64,000 nt of DNA, from assembly GCA_017309115.1 (NCBI GenBank), contig JAFLEF010000002.1, forward strand, positions 124,001 to 188,000, read 5' to 3'. The DNA is from Verrucomicrobiota bacterium. Lineage in GTDB: Bacteria; Verrucomicrobiota; Verrucomicrobiia; Limisphaerales; UBA9464. Positions 8,836-19,870 of the stretch are shown piece after piece. A model generated the notes under the pieces. That model was not told the origin of the DNA. It did not search any database and saw only the letters and a list, made by a program, of their open reading frames with translations. The position numbers were made by a program, and so were the translations under genes. Position 1 is the stretch's first letter, and each line of letters begins with the position of its first letter.

Positions 8836-9004
8836 GGACTCAATGGAGCCGCAAACCGTACCGGACCGCAAAGCTGAATTTGCTCTTTGATTGGGTCAGT
8901 CGGACTCCTCCGGACCGTGACCAATCCGTCACCATTCGGTCAGATGCTTGACCTTCTGGCCGCGGTTGCCATGATTGCCGGCTCGTCTCGGGGGAGACCG
9001 ATCT

Positions 9005-10840
9005 ATGCAGCATATCCGTAACATCGCCATTATCGCCCACGTTGATCACGGCAAGACCACTCTGGTCGATTGCCTGCTCAAGCAATCCGGCACATTCCGC
9101 GCCAACCAACATGAGTCCCAGGAAGAACGCCTGATGGATTCGATGGATCTCGAAAAGGAAAAGGGCATTACGATCCGGGCGAAAAACGCGGCGTTCAAAT
9201 ACAAGAACTACCACATCAACATCGTCGACACCCCGGGACACGCCGACTTCGGTGGTGAAGTCGAGCGGATCATGAACATGATCGACGGTGTGCTGCTGGT
9301 GGTGGATTCCTCCGAAGGTCCCCAGGCGCAAACCCGCTTCGTCCTGCGTAAGGCTCTCGAAGCCGGCGCCAAACCGATCGTCGTCATCAACAAGATTGAC
9401 CGAGACAACGCCAATCCGAAGAAGGTCCTCGACCTCGTGTTCGAGCTCTTCATGTCGCTCAACGCCACGGACGAACAACTCGACTTCCCCTTCATCTACT
9501 GCTCCGCCAAGCAGGGGTACGCGAAACTCGAACTCGACCACGTCTCCGGAACGATGGAGCCGCTGTTCGACGCCATCGTGAAGCACATCCCCCCGCCCCG
9601 CGCCCACGCTGGGGTCGGCTTCCAGCTCCTGGTCGCGAACCTCGATTACAGCGACTACCTGGGCCGTATTGCCTTCGGCAAAATTTACGAAGGCAAAGTT
9701 AAGGTCGGTGATCCGGCGATCTGCCGTCACGGTAGCGGCCAAATCAGTAAGGGGAAGATCACCGCGATCTTTCACTTCGAAGGCATGAAGCGAATCCAAG
9801 TCGAAGAAGCGCACGCCGGCGACATCGTCGGCTTGACCGGTTTCGACGACGTGTTCATCGGCGAAACGATCTGCGATTCCGAGGCTCGCCCCGCCCTGCC
9901 CTACATTCCCATCGATCCGCCCACGATTCAGATGGAGTTCGCCGTCAATGACGGACCGCTCGGCGGTCAGGACGGCAAGTTGGTGACCGCCCGGCACATC
10001 TGGGACCGTCTCGTCCGCGAGACCCGGACCAATGTCGCCCTGCGCATCGCTCAGACGAATGACGCCAAGGTGTTCGCGGTCTCCGGACGCGGCGAAATGC
10101 AAATCGCCATTCTGGTCGAACAGATGCGCCGCGAAGGCTACGAGGTCCTCGTTTCCCGTCCCGAAGTGCTCTGGAAGAAGGACGCCGAGGGCAATCCGCT
10201 CGAGCCGATCGAGAAGCTCTTCGTCGAAGTGCCCACCGAAAACCTCGGCGCGGTGATGGAGAATCTTTCCTTCCGAAAGGCCCAGATCACCAACATGAAT
10301 CATGTGGGCAATCAGGTTTCCGTTGAGGCCCTCGTTCCGATGCGCGGTCTGATCGGCTTCGAGACCGACTTGGTGAACCTGACCCGGGGCATGGGGGTCA
10401 TGAGCCACTTGTTCCACGAGTACGGAACGGACCGCGGTGAGATCGCCGCCCGCAAGAACGGTTCACTAGTGTCGATGGATGCCGGTGAAGCCACCTCCTA
10501 CGCCCTCAACATGGTGCAAGAACGCGGCCGTTTGATGGTTGAACCCGGTGACATGATCTACGTCGGCATGATCGTCGGCGAGAATGCCCGCGAGAACGAC
10601 ATCCCGGTCAATCCGGTGAAGGAGAAGAAGCTTACCAACATGCGCTCCCAGGGCGACGGCAAGGGCATTCAGCTCAACGCCCCGCTGAAGCTCAGCCTCG
10701 AGCGCGCTCTCGAATACATCGACGTCGACGAATACGTTGAAGCCACTCCGAAGAACCTGCGCCTGCGCAAGAAGATCCTCGACGAGAACCAACGCAAACG
10801 CTCCGAGAAGAGCCGGGTGCTGAAGTTCGTCGAAGAGTAA
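9005..10840 (+). CDS. typA: Ribosome-associated GTPase TypA/BipA
   Basis: TypA/BipA is a translational GTPase related to EF-G that assists 50S subunit assembly and stress adaptation. The 611-residue product has the complete G domain: [10 protein letters not shown] (P-loop), RGIT-like switch in [26 protein letters not shown], and NKIDRD. The later TypA-specific blocks [21 protein letters not shown] and [20 protein letters not shown] follow. ATG 9005 ([17 protein letters not shown]) is the standard start, behind a GGGGGAGA purine run; the frame extends ten codons upstream. An intrinsic terminator follows 40 bp after the stop. The long antisense frames here are artefacts of GC-rich codon usage. 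Confidence 0.97.
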   Translation: MQHIRNIAIIAHVDHGKTTLVDCLLKQSGTFRANQHESQEERLMDSMDLEKEKGITIRAKNAAFKYKNYHINIVDTPGHADFGGEVERIMNMIDGVLLVVDSSEGPQAQTRFVLRKALEAGAKPIVVINKIDRDNANPKKVLDLVFELFMSLNATDEQLDFPFIYCSAKQGYAKLELDHVSGTMEPLFDAIVKHIPPPRAHAGVGFQLLVANLDYSDYLGRIAFGKIYEGKVKVGDPAICRHGSGQISKGKITAIFHFEGMKRIQVEEAHAGDIVGLTGFDDVFIGETICDSEARPALPYIPIDPPTIQMEFAVNDGPLGGQDGKLVTARHIWDRLVRETRTNVALRIAQTNDAKVFAVSGRGEMQIAILVEQMRREGYEVLVSRPEVLWKKDAEGNPLEPIEKLFVEVPTENLGAVMENLSFRKAQITNMNHVGNQVSVEALVPMRGLIGFETDLVNLTRGMGVMSHLFHEYGTDRGEIAARKNGSLVSMDAGEATSYALNMVQERGRLMVEPGDMIYVGMIVGENARENDIPVNPVKEKKLTNMRSQGDGKGIQLNAPLKLSLERALEYIDVDEYVEATPKNLRLRKKILDENQRKRSEKSRVLKFVEE

Positions 10841-10879
10841 GCTCAGCCCCAACGCTTCCCCCCGGGAAGCCTCCCGACC

Positions 10880-10922
10880 GGCCGCGTCACGGAGTTGCTC
10901 CGCCGACGCGGCCGTTCTCTTT
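10880..10922 (+). terminator. Hairpin terminator after typA
   Basis: GGCCGCGTC (10880-10888) pairs with GACGCGGCC (10905-10913), with an inner CGGAG/CTCCG stem around TTG, followed by GTTCTCTTT. It lies between convergent typA and the DUF1501 gene and could act on either; the T-rich side favours typA. Confidence 0.75.
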
Positions 10923-10933
10923 CCCACCAGGCT

Positions 10934-12385
10934 TCAGGCCAGGATGGGTTTCACGACCTCGCCGTGCACATCTGTGAGCCGGAAATCGCGTCCCTGGAAC
11001 CGATAGGTCAGCCGGGTGTGATCCACGCCGAACAAATGCAGGATCGTCGCGTGCAAATCGTGCACATGAACCTTGTTCTCGACGGCATAGAAGCCGAACT
11101 CGTCGGTTTTGCCGTAAACCATGCCCGGCTTGATACCGCCACCGGCCATCCAAATCGTGTAGCCGTGCGGATGATGATCCCGGCCGATTTGATCCGGTTT
11201 GAGCGCGCCCTGCATCATCGGCGTCCGTCCGAATTCGCCGCCCCAGATCACCAGGGTTGAATCCAGCAGTCCTCGTTCCTTGAGATCGCGAATCAGCGCC
11301 ACCGCCGGCTGATCCGTTTCCTGACAGCGCTGCTTGAGATCGAACACCAGGTTGCCGTCGGGTCCGCCGTGATGGTCCCAACCGCGGTGATACAGCTGAA
11401 CAAAGCGAACCCCGCGTTCCACCAGACGCCGCGCCAGCAGACAGTTGTTGGCAAAGGAGGCCCGGCCAGGAGTCGTGCCGTAGAGTTCCTGGAAACGCGC
11501 CGGCTCCTTCGAAATGTCCATGACGTCCGGCACGCTGGTCTGCATCCGATAGGCCATCTCGTAGGCCGCAATGCGGGTGGCAATCTCGGGATCGTGCAGC
11601 ACATCGAGCTGCATCTGATTCAAGTCGCGCAACGCATCCAGGGATTGTCGCCGCCGTTCCGCGCCCATTCCCGGAGGATTACTGACGAACAACACCGGAT
11701 CGCCCTGGGACCGCAGTTGCACCCCCTGATGAACGGTCGGCAGAAATCCACTGCCCCAGGCCGCATTCGTGAGCGGCTGCCCTACCCCGGTCATCAGGAC
11801 CACAAAGGCGGGGAGGTCCTGATTCTCACTGCCCAATCCGTAACTGAACCACGAACCCATCGCCGGACGTCCCGACAGCTGGGCTCCGGTGTTCATGAAG
11901 ATGGTGGCCGGATCGTGGTTGAACGCTTCGGAATAGAAGCCCTGCAGGAAGCACACATCATCCGTGATGGTCTGAAGCTGCGGCATCAATTCCGACAACC
12001 AAACTCCCGACTGACCGTACTGGGCAAACTTGTATCGGGTACCCAGCAGCGACGCGTTCTTTCCAATCTGCGCCAACCGGATGTTCTTCACGAGATCCTC
12101 CGGCACCGGCTTGCCGTCCCGCTTGTTCAGTTCCGGTTTGTAGTCAAAAAGATCCAGATGCGACGGACCTCCGGACTGGAATAGGTAGATGATATTCTTG
12201 GCCTTGGGAGCAAAGTGCGGTCCGAACGGCTGGGCCGACGTGGTGCTGGGTGACGCGGCGAACAGCTTGTCATTCAGCAGCGACGCCAGGGCGAGACTGC
12301 CCATGCCCGTACCGCAGTTTTGGAGAAACCGGCGGCGGGTGGTCTGGCGGAGGGAATCCAGAACCGGTGAAGGAAGTGAGTTCAT
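10934..12385 (-). CDS. DUF1501 (sulfatase-like) Tat-exported protein
   Basis: The 483-residue protein begins with a twin-arginine signal ([23 protein letters not shown]) and continues with the DUF1501 body: [60 protein letters not shown] and [15 protein letters not shown]. The fold is alkaline-phosphatase/sulfatase-like, but the sulfatase formylglycine signature is absent, so activity is unassigned. In PVC bacteria DUF1501 genes are very often paired with PSD1 cytochrome genes, as here (34 bp downstream of one on the same strand). Probably periplasmic and involved in handling complex glycans or sulfated compounds; that role is inferred. Confidence 0.92.
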   Translation of the reverse strand: MNSLPSPVLDSLRQTTRRRFLQNCGTGMGSLALASLLNDKLFAASPSTTSAQPFGPHFAPKAKNIIYLFQSGGPSHLDLFDYKPELNKRDGKPVPEDLVKNIRLAQIGKNASLLGTRYKFAQYGQSGVWLSELMPQLQTITDDVCFLQGFYSEAFNHDPATIFMNTGAQLSGRPAMGSWFSYGLGSENQDLPAFVVLMTGVGQPLTNAAWGSGFLPTVHQGVQLRSQGDPVLFVSNPPGMGAERRRQSLDALRDLNQMQLDVLHDPEIATRIAAYEMAYRMQTSVPDVMDISKEPARFQELYGTTPGRASFANNCLLARRLVERGVRFVQLYHRGWDHHGGPDGNLVFDLKQRCQETDQPAVALIRDLKERGLLDSTLVIWGGEFGRTPMMQGALKPDQIGRDHHPHGYTIWMAGGGIKPGMVYGKTDEFGFYAVENKVHVHDLHATILHLFGVDHTRLTYRFQGRDFRLTDVHGEVVKPILA

Positions 12386-12419
12386 GGGAAAAAGGATCGG
12401 TGTAAACGTCGGAACCGGT

Positions 12420-15400
12420 TCAGCCCTTGGTCAGGGATTCATCCAGATTAAACAGAACGTTGGCCACCATCATCCAGGCCGCCAACGAACGGACATCCAA
12501 CTGAGCCGGCCGGGCAGCCGAACCCACGTCCACCAACTGTTTCGCGGCCGCTGCGTCCAGGGTGTAGCTGGCCAGTTGCTGATTCAAAAACTCCAGGAGC
12601 CGTTTTTGTTCCGCGGCCGTGGGACGACGTCCCAGCGAGGTCCGGAACGCATAATCGAGTTGCTGGGCGGGATCCGTTCCGCCTTCGGTGAGGACCCGTT
12701 GCGCAAACACCCGGGCCGCTTCCAGCAAGGTCGGTTCGTTCAGACCGGCCAAAGCCTGCAACGGGGTATTCGTCCGCGGACGCCGCGCCACACAGACATC
12801 CCGGCTTGGCGCATCGAAGGTCGCCAAGGTGGGATACGTACAGACCCGCCGCCAGAATGTGTACACCGAGCGGCGATACAGGTCGCTGCCTTCGCTGACC
12901 GGCCATTCGTCCATGCCAATCTCCGGACGCAAAAATCCGATTTCCTTCCAGAGATTGGGAACTTGAATCGGATACACACTGGGCCCGCCCACTTCCGGAT
13001 TCAGCAGGCCACTGACGGCCAGGGCCTGATCCCGGATCATCTCGGCGTCCAAACGAAACCGCGGTCCCCGGGCCAGCAACCGGTTGTAGAAATCCTTTTC
13101 CTGGCGAACGGGATCGGTCACCGCGCTTTGCCGATAGGTGGCGGACATCACCAGCAACTTCTGCATGGCTTTGATGTCCCAGCCCGAGGCCACGAACTCC
13201 GAGGCCAGCCAGTCCAACAAGGGTCCGTTCACCGGAACTTCACCCTGCCGGCCAAAATCGTCACTGGTCTTGACCAAGCCGGTTCCGAACAGCCGTTCCC
13301 AATAGCGATTGACCGTGACGCGCGCGGTGAGCGGATGAGCCGGATCCACCAGCCAACGGGCCAGGGCCAGCCGATTCGGTTTCACTCCGGCCGGAAGTGA
13401 CGGGAACACGGCCGGAACCCCCGGTTCCACCGACTTGCCCTTCTCGAGGAAATTGCCCCGCACGTGCACGTACGTGGGACGGGCTTCCGCCCGCTCCTGC
13501 ATGATGGGCGTCGTGTATTTGCGGGAAGCGAGTTCCGTCTCCCGTTGGTTCAGGCGATACAATTCCCGTTCCAGTCGCCGGACCTCGGGATCCACGCTTC
13601 GATAGTACGACGCCACCAGATCCGCCTGCGCACGACTGCGATCCTTGGCCGGCAGTCGCACTGCTGCCGCCACCTCGGCCGGAACCGGCCAGCGCAATAG
13701 CGGATCCTTCTCGGTCGTCACCGAAACCCGGAACCGTCCGATGGTGTGACTGTTCCCGTGGTAATGGTCGAATTTGAACTGGAGCCGATCTCCTTTGGCG
13801 AGGGCTTGCGTTTGGTTGAGTTCGGCAATCAAGAAGTGGGGCTGACCGAACTTCGGCCCTATGGCCCAGCCGGTCTTCGGATTCCGGTCCACGGCATGTT
13901 CGGCCCGGTAATACTGTTGTTCCCAATCCGCCACCGCTCCGGCGAAGAAGACGTTGGTGAACGGTTCCGAGCCGCCCGCCGGACGCGCCGCCAACGCAAA
14001 CTCGTCCAAAATGAAGTTGCCCGTCTGCCCCCAGCGGCCCGGACCATTCTTCGGTAAACTTGGATCCGGCATCACTTCCAGCATCACCGCGGTAATGCCT
14101 TGCTCCGGCGCATCCGACTCAAAGGTGATGGTGTCGTAGATCGGATTGACCCCCACCGCCAGGACCGAGCCATCCGCCAGATTCGTGTAGCCCGACCCAC
14201 CCGAGCTCAACAGGTTGGTCAGCGACAACACCTGCCAACTGGCGGCTGCCGCTCGCAGTCGCTGTTCCCAGGCCGCTTGTTCCGCGGGCAATTGTTGTTC
14301 GGCTTGGCTCAGCTCCGATCGGGTCGCCTGAATCCGTTCCCGCAGTTCCTGCAACGGCCGCTTCAAATCAGGCGGCGGAACATCCACCACGGGCGCGAGG
14401 CTGTAGTTGCCCGCGTCAGCCGATGAATTGAAGAAGGCATACAGCTGGTAGTACTCGTCGTGAGTGATGGGATCGTACTTGTGCGTGTGGCATTCGGCGC
14501 ACATCAGGGTCAATCCCATCCAGGTGGTCCCCACCGTTGCCACCCGATCCTTCACCGCCTTGGTCCGATACTCCTCGTCGTCACCACCACCTTCATCGTT
14601 GATTTTGGTGTTCCGGTTGAAGCCGGTCGCAATCTTCTGTTCCAATGTGGCATTCGGCAGGAGGTCACCGGCCAGCTGTTCAATGGTGAACTGGTCGAAT
14701 GGTTGATTGCGGTTGAAGGCGTTGATCACCCATTCCCGATACGGCCAGATCGAGCGGGCCAAATCGACTTGGTATCCGTTCGAGTCGGCATAGCGCGCCA
14801 AATCCAGCCAACCCCGGGCCATGTGCTCGCCGTATTGCGGCGAAGCCAGCAATCGATCGACCACCTTTTCATAAGCATTCGTCGAGGTGTCGGCTAGGAA
14901 CGCACTTACGTCCGACCACGTCGGCGGCAGTCCCGTCAGGTCAAAAGTCAGCCGACGAATCAAGGTCGTCCGATCCGCTTCAACCTGGGGCTTCAAGCCC
15001 TCCTGCTCCAGACGAGCCAGGATGAATCGGTCCACGTCGTTGCGGGGCCAGGACGCCTCTGTGACCGGCGGAATCGCTGGCCGCTGGACCTTCGTGAAGG
15101 ACCAGTGGCGGCTGGCATCGAACTCCGGCCACACCGCACCGTCGGCAATCCATTGCCGCAAAATCGCCACTTCCGCTTCGGTCAACCGAGCCCCCTTCGA
15201 CGGCATCACCTCGTCCGGATCGGTGGATGTCACCCGCAGAAACAGCTCGCTGTGATCCGGTTTTCTCGGAACCAGCGCGGTCTTCCCCGATTCGCCCGCC
15301 TTCAGCGCCGCCGCCCGGGTGTCCAGCCGCAGATCCCCCTTCTGTTTGTCCGGCCCATGACACTCCGAACAACGGCGGATCAGAATCGGCTCAATGTCCT

Positions 15401-15518
15401 TCGCGAAATCCACGGCCCCTAGCGCCGGGAAAACGCCAAGCACCAACACCGAAACCAACCGGGGAAGTCCCGGGACATGAAAAAGCGAGACCAGCGAGGA
15501 CATGCGAGCAATGGACAT
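12420..15518 (-). CDS. PSD1/PSCyt1/PSCyt2 planctomycete-type cytochrome c protein
   Basis: A 1032-residue exported protein from ATG 15518; the frame runs back to 15587, but the first 23 residues precede the signal-like [18 protein letters not shown] region. Domain order: PSCyt1 with haem motif CSECH near residue 50 and [21 protein letters not shown], PSCyt2 ([18 protein letters not shown]..., second CxxCH as [12 protein letters not shown] near 338), a galactose-binding-like middle, and PSD1 at the C-terminus ([32 protein letters not shown]). The family is nearly confined to PVC bacteria, with a suspected electron-transfer role coupled to polymer oxidation. It probably shares a transcript with the PVC-type cytochrome gene upstream and the DUF1501 gene downstream. 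Confidence 0.93.
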   Translation of the reverse strand: MSIARMSSLVSLFHVPGLPRLVSVLVLGVFPALGAVDFAKDIEPILIRRCSECHGPDKQKGDLRLDTRAAALKAGESGKTALVPRKPDHSELFLRVTSTDPDEVMPSKGARLTEAEVAILRQWIADGAVWPEFDASRHWSFTKVQRPAIPPVTEASWPRNDVDRFILARLEQEGLKPQVEADRTTLIRRLTFDLTGLPPTWSDVSAFLADTSTNAYEKVVDRLLASPQYGEHMARGWLDLARYADSNGYQVDLARSIWPYREWVINAFNRNQPFDQFTIEQLAGDLLPNATLEQKIATGFNRNTKINDEGGGDDEEYRTKAVKDRVATVGTTWMGLTLMCAECHTHKYDPITHDEYYQLYAFFNSSADAGNYSLAPVVDVPPPDLKRPLQELRERIQATRSELSQAEQQLPAEQAAWEQRLRAAAASWQVLSLTNLLSSGGSGYTNLADGSVLAVGVNPIYDTITFESDAPEQGITAVMLEVMPDPSLPKNGPGRWGQTGNFILDEFALAARPAGGSEPFTNVFFAGAVADWEQQYYRAEHAVDRNPKTGWAIGPKFGQPHFLIAELNQTQALAKGDRLQFKFDHYHGNSHTIGRFRVSVTTEKDPLLRWPVPAEVAAAVRLPAKDRSRAQADLVASYYRSVDPEVRRLERELYRLNQRETELASRKYTTPIMQERAEARPTYVHVRGNFLEKGKSVEPGVPAVFPSLPAGVKPNRLALARWLVDPAHPLTARVTVNRYWERLFGTGLVKTSDDFGRQGEVPVNGPLLDWLASEFVASGWDIKAMQKLLVMSATYRQSAVTDPVRQEKDFYNRLLARGPRFRLDAEMIRDQALAVSGLLNPEVGGPSVYPIQVPNLWKEIGFLRPEIGMDEWPVSEGSDLYRRSVYTFWRRVCTYPTLATFDAPSRDVCVARRPRTNTPLQALAGLNEPTLLEAARVFAQRVLTEGGTDPAQQLDYAFRTSLGRRPTAAEQKRLLEFLNQQLASYTLDAAAAKQLVDVGSAARPAQLDVRSLAAWMMVANVLFNLDESLTKG

Positions 15519-15600
15519 CGGGCGAACCGTCCTAACAATGCTCCAGAAGGGTCGTCCAGACCAGTCGGGATTTGGCGAAAACCGCACCAGAATGGACGTC

Positions 15601-18600
15601 TCAATTCTCGGTCAGGTACTTCAGCAGCTCAATCTGCTCCCGTTCATTCAACGATTCCAACAGTCCCTCCGGCATCAACGATTTCTCGGTCGTCTCGCGT
15701 TTCTGAATGTCTGCCTTGGCCACCACGACGGTGTCCGCGGTGGTTCGGAGATTCACGGCACTCGGAGTCTCGCTCACGATGATTCCCGAGATCAGGTCAC
15801 CCGATTTGGTTTCCACCGTCGTGAGCTGGAAGTCCGAACCGATCACCGCGTTCGGATCGAGCACGTTCTCCAGGTAGTAACGGATCCCATGCTTGCCCGC
15901 TCCGGTGAGCTCTGGCCCCAACCGCACGCCTTCCTCGCCCACTTTGTGGCATTGGGCGCACAGCTTCTGGAAGTGGACCTTTCCTTCCCGCGCGGAAAAC
16001 GCCCAGAGCGGCGCCTCTTCGAACACCTTCTCCAGCCGATCCATCTGGGCCTGCTTCTCCGCCGGACTTTGTAGAATGCGTCCCCAGGTCGCCGTGACCT
16101 GTCGATCAATCTCCGGATTCTTCAAATCGGTCAGGGCGCGAACATGAAACGCACTCAGTTCATCGCGTTTGACCTGACCCGACGCCACGGCCTGCAACAG
16201 CGCCAGGGCCAGGGGACTTCGCCTGGTCAACGTTCCCAAGGCCGCCGCCCGATCCTTCGCCGGGAGTTGTGCCCACCGTTGCAACAGGGCCGGGGCCACC
16301 TCAGGCGAATCGTACCGGGCCAGCAGCGGAATGGTCTCCGACCGGAACGCCTTATCGTCCAGGAGTCCCAAAAATACCGGCATGGATGCCCGATCTGGCC
16401 CCCGACTCAGCACCGCAAACGCATGCTGGCGGTCCGCCAGCGGCGCTTGGCCATCGGCCAATACTTGACGCAACCTCGGAAACATCGAGTCGTCTCCCAA
16501 TACGCCCGCGATCCGCTCCGCCTGACGCTGAATCCTCGGGTCCTTGCTGGCGTACAAACCGGGAGCCAACTGCGACCACGACGCTGGTCGGGGAACATTG
16601 GCTTGGACTTCCAACGCCAGCGCGAGTCCCGCCAACCGTCGCCGCAGGAATTCGCCTTCCTGTCCCTTCAATTCGGTCACCGCCGCATCCAAGCCGGACC
16701 CGCCCAACGTCGCTAGATACCACCAGATCCAGTCCGCCAACTGCGGAATCTGGGTCTGCCTCGCCATCTCCACGCCGCGTTCCAACTGGCTGGGAATCCG
16801 CGGCGCCAACCCCGACCAGAGCAAGCCTGGGATAATCCGATCCTCCCGATCCTCACCGTGCTGCGCTAGCGCGGACGCCAGAGCCCATGCTGCTTCCTCG
16901 TTCACGCGTTGCACTGCCGAGGCGAGGTAACGCCGGACGACCGGCGAAGGATCCACCCGAGCCATCGCCACCATTCGGGCCATCGCCTGCGGATTCGCTT
17001 GGCGCCGTTCCGTCGCCAGGGCCACCGCCCAGCCCCGCACAAACTCATCCGGATCCCGCAGCGCCCGATCCAAGGCTTCCGCGGACAACGAACCCAGGGC
17101 GTTCAGCGCCCAGGCGCCACGCAGGCGTTCCCGGGAGTCCACCGACTCCGTCAACATCCGGGTGGCAATCGCCGTAGCCTCGGTGGTCGGCGCCCCGCTG
17201 GCGGCCCGTTCCTGCAACAATCGCCGGGCGGTGCGGCCGTACCACTCATTGGAATGGCGTTGCAGTTCGACCAACTCTCGGTCGGTCCGGGAACGCAAGT
17301 CGACTCGAACCGGGCGATAGGTGGCTTGCCACTGCATTCGATACATCCGGCCATTGGATCGATCCCAGCGCTCGGTGTTGGGATTGTGGCAGTGTTGCTG
17401 GTCGTACCAGTCGATGAAGTACACGGCGCCATCCGGTCCGTACTGCAGGTCGACGGCGACATACTTGGGGTCCGTACAGAACAGGAGATCGCGTCCCGCA
17501 TGAACCGTGTTGAATCCCGAGCCAAGTCGCACATTGACCTGCTGATTCATCTGGTGGCCGCCCAGGTTGTGGGTGAACAGGCGACCCCGATATTCCTCCG
17601 GCCAGTTGTCACCGAGATAGATCATGGTGCCGACGTGAGAGTGCCCGCCATAGATCGCATCGCTGCCTCGTTCCCCAGCTCCACCCGCGCCGTGGTCATA
17701 CCGCGCCGACGCCAGCAGGTAATTGCGATACGAAGGAAAGTCGGCCGGAGGTTCCGCCACGATGAACGGCGCGTAGTTGGCATTGGCCTGATTCCAGAAC
17801 TGACCTCCCTGAAGCACCTGAGTGGTCAGTCCACGTCCCCAGTAACTCCGACAATGGGTCATGAAAAACTGACCCCGCTCGTCGTAGTCCAGTCCCCACG
17901 GATTGCTGCCGCCATGCGCGTACACTTCGAATTCCCGCCGCACCGGATGATACCGCCACACGCCCGCCCGCAATTCGACCCGCTCCGACGCCGGGGATCC
18001 AGGCTTGCCAATATAGGCGAGGTTGAACACGCCTTGGTTGCCGTAGAGCCAGCCGTCCGGACCCCACAGAAAGCTGTTGAGACACTCATGCGTGTCCTGA
18101 AATCCAAAGCCGTCCAGCAGCACTTCCGGGGGTCCGTCCGGAACGTCATTGCGATCGCGATCCGGAATGAACAGCAGTTGCGGCGCCGCTCCCACCCACA
18201 CCCCGCCAAACCCCACTTCGAATCCGCTCACCAGGTTCAGACCCTCCGCAAAGACCTTCCGGGTCTCAAACGAGCCATTGCCGTCCGTGTCGGAGAAGAT
18301 CACCAGTTTGTCAAGCCCCTGCCCTTCCGGACGCTTGGTCGGATAACTGTACGCCTCCGCCCCCCAGAGCCGTCCCAACTCGTCCCAGGCGAACGCCACC
18401 GGCTGATGCAAATCCGGCTCGGCCACCACCACGTCCACCCGGAATCCCTCCGGCACATGCATCTGCGCCGCCGTTTGCTCGGGTCCGGTCCGGGGAGCTG
18501 CGGCCACCGGATTCGGCTTCAGATGCCGGAGCACCGGACTGGATTGCAGGCGATCCGCACTCGGCAGGGGATCCTCCGCCTGAAGCGTCAGCAGCAAACC

Positions 18601-18648
18601 TCCGCTCAGGACCAAGACGGTCCGGCAAACCCCGGGAAGAAAACGCAT
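15601..18648 (-). CDS. PVC-type haem-binding CxxCH protein with propeller and HEAT repeats
   Basis: A 1015-residue exported protein. After a signal peptide (TVLVLSGGLLLTLQA) comes a sorbosone-dehydrogenase-like beta-propeller (VPEGFRVDVVVAEPDLHQPVAFAWDELGRLW, NPWGLDYDERGQFFMTHCR, DGAVYFIDWYDQQHCHNP). HEAT-like repeats follow from about 470 to 830, and then a single cytochrome c domain with CAQCH near residue 896. The tail IKRETTEKSLMPEGLLESLNEREQIELLKYL is typical of this 'membrane-bound dehydrogenase / PVC-type haem-binding CxxCH' family. It opens a three-gene reverse block and is divergent from proB across about 130 bp. The propeller may be a PQQ- or sugar-binding enzyme; the substrate is unknown. 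Confidence 0.93.
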   Translation of the reverse strand: MRFLPGVCRTVLVLSGGLLLTLQAEDPLPSADRLQSSPVLRHLKPNPVAAAPRTGPEQTAAQMHVPEGFRVDVVVAEPDLHQPVAFAWDELGRLWGAEAYSYPTKRPEGQGLDKLVIFSDTDGNGSFETRKVFAEGLNLVSGFEVGFGGVWVGAAPQLLFIPDRDRNDVPDGPPEVLLDGFGFQDTHECLNSFLWGPDGWLYGNQGVFNLAYIGKPGSPASERVELRAGVWRYHPVRREFEVYAHGGSNPWGLDYDERGQFFMTHCRSYWGRGLTTQVLQGGQFWNQANANYAPFIVAEPPADFPSYRNYLLASARYDHGAGGAGERGSDAIYGGHSHVGTMIYLGDNWPEEYRGRLFTHNLGGHQMNQQVNVRLGSGFNTVHAGRDLLFCTDPKYVAVDLQYGPDGAVYFIDWYDQQHCHNPNTERWDRSNGRMYRMQWQATYRPVRVDLRSRTDRELVELQRHSNEWYGRTARRLLQERAASGAPTTEATAIATRMLTESVDSRERLRGAWALNALGSLSAEALDRALRDPDEFVRGWAVALATERRQANPQAMARMVAMARVDPSPVVRRYLASAVQRVNEEAAWALASALAQHGEDREDRIIPGLLWSGLAPRIPSQLERGVEMARQTQIPQLADWIWWYLATLGGSGLDAAVTELKGQEGEFLRRRLAGLALALEVQANVPRPASWSQLAPGLYASKDPRIQRQAERIAGVLGDDSMFPRLRQVLADGQAPLADRQHAFAVLSRGPDRASMPVFLGLLDDKAFRSETIPLLARYDSPEVAPALLQRWAQLPAKDRAAALGTLTRRSPLALALLQAVASGQVKRDELSAFHVRALTDLKNPEIDRQVTATWGRILQSPAEKQAQMDRLEKVFEEAPLWAFSAREGKVHFQKLCAQCHKVGEEGVRLGPELTGAGKHGIRYYLENVLDPNAVIGSDFQLTTVETKSGDLISGIIVSETPSAVNLRTTADTVVVAKADIQKRETTEKSLMPEGLLESLNEREQIELLKYLTEN

Positions 18649-18781
18649 GCGCAGGATGTACTTCAGGACCCCGCGTCAGGGAAAGCCCGACGTCGTGGAT
18701 CGAGCTGCCGAACCCGTTCCCGAATCGGTTGAATTCCCGATTCTCGACGTCCGGGACCCGGTTTTGTTAGGAAGGCGGGCT

Positions 18782-19858
18782 GTGCGTTCTGCTGTCCTTC
18801 AAAATGTCCGGCGTCTGGTGGTGAAACTGGGCACGGGCGTTCTCACCGATTCCCGCAAGCGGCCCGATCCGCTGCAGTTCACCCAATTGGTCGCGCAAAT
18901 CGCCGGTCTCCGCGCGGCCGGCAAAGAGGTCGTCCTGGTCACCTCCGGAGCTGTTGGGGCCGGCATGGGAGCCCTCGGATTCGAGAAACGACCGACCCAA
19001 CTGGCCGAACTCCAAGCCTGCGCCGCCATCGGGCAGTCCAAGCTCATGGCCATGTACGAGTCGTTGTTCCGGCACTACGAACTCGGCATCGCTCAGGTTC
19101 TGCTCACGCACGACGACTTGGCCGACCACACCCGGCATCTCAACGCCCGCAACACCCTGCTCACGCTGCTAAAGGGCGGCGTCGTTCCCATCATCAACGA
19201 GAACGACGCGGTCTCGGTCACCGAACTCAAGTTCGGCGACAATGACCGGCTGTCCGCCCTTGTGGCGGCGCTGTTGCCCGCCGACCTCTTGGTGATTCTC
19301 ACCACCGCCGACGGTCTGATCGAGAACTTCGGTCAGAGCAACGCGCGCCTTCTCAACGTAGTGGAACGGATTGATGGCCTCGTGGAAAACATGGCCGGCG
19401 GCACCACCAGCGCCACCGCTGTGGGCGGTATGGCCACCAAGATTCAGGCCGCCAAGATTGTGGTGCGCTCCGGAATCCCCCTGGTCATTTCCTCCGGTCG
19501 CAAGTTCGACGGGCTGTCCCGCATTCTGGCCGGGGAACCGGAAGGAACGTTGTTTGCGCCGTCCACCCGACGCCTGCCCAGTCGCAAGCGTTGGATTGCC
19601 TTCTTCGACGCGCCCCGCGGCAGCCTGATCGTGGACGAAGGAGCCCGCCGCGCTCTGCAGGAGCAGGGTCGCAGTCTGCTGGCGCCCGGCGTCACCCGGG
19701 TTGAAGGCAGCTTCACCCTGGGTGACGTCGTCCGCATCGTGGACGCCGCCGGACGGGAATTCGCCCGGGGATTGACCCGCCGTTCCAGCACCGAATTGGC
19801 CGAACGTCCACCCGCCCGCACCGAAGTAATTCACCGCGACGACTTGGTGTTGTTGTAA
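18782..19858 (+). CDS. proB: Glutamate 5-kinase ProB
   Basis: ProB phosphorylates glutamate, the first step of proline synthesis. The 358-residue product has the amino-acid-kinase domain (VVKLGTGVL, VLVTSGAVGAGMGALG, INENDAVSVTELKFGDND, DLLVILTTADGL, GGMATKIQAAKI) and a C-terminal PUA domain (LAPGVTRVEGSFTLGDVVRIVD). The frame is open from 18647, but GTG at 18782 (MRSAVLQNVRRLVVK) is chosen because AGGAAGG lies at 18769-18775, six bases before it, and the extra 45 residues would run into the divergent gene's start. No proA is present nearby; mazG follows with a 12-bp gap. Confidence 0.95.
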   Translation: MRSAVLQNVRRLVVKLGTGVLTDSRKRPDPLQFTQLVAQIAGLRAAGKEVVLVTSGAVGAGMGALGFEKRPTQLAELQACAAIGQSKLMAMYESLFRHYELGIAQVLLTHDDLADHTRHLNARNTLLTLLKGGVVPIINENDAVSVTELKFGDNDRLSALVAALLPADLLVILTTADGLIENFGQSNARLLNVVERIDGLVENMAGGTTSATAVGGMATKIQAAKIVVRSGIPLVISSGRKFDGLSRILAGEPEGTLFAPSTRRLPSRKRWIAFFDAPRGSLIVDEGARRALQEQGRSLLAPGVTRVEGSFTLGDVVRIVDAAGREFARGLTRRSSTELAERPPARTEVIHRDDLVLL

Positions 19859-19870
19859 CCCTTGCCCCAG

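Noticed and set aside
8840..10417. A 525-codon open frame antisense to typA
   Set aside because: It mirrors typA exactly, lacks any family motif, and is typical of GC-rich codon usage.
16909..18732. A 607-codon open frame opposite the PVC-type cytochrome gene
   Set aside because: It is antisense to a gene with clear propeller and CxxCH motifs; composition is Arg/Pro/His-rich noise.
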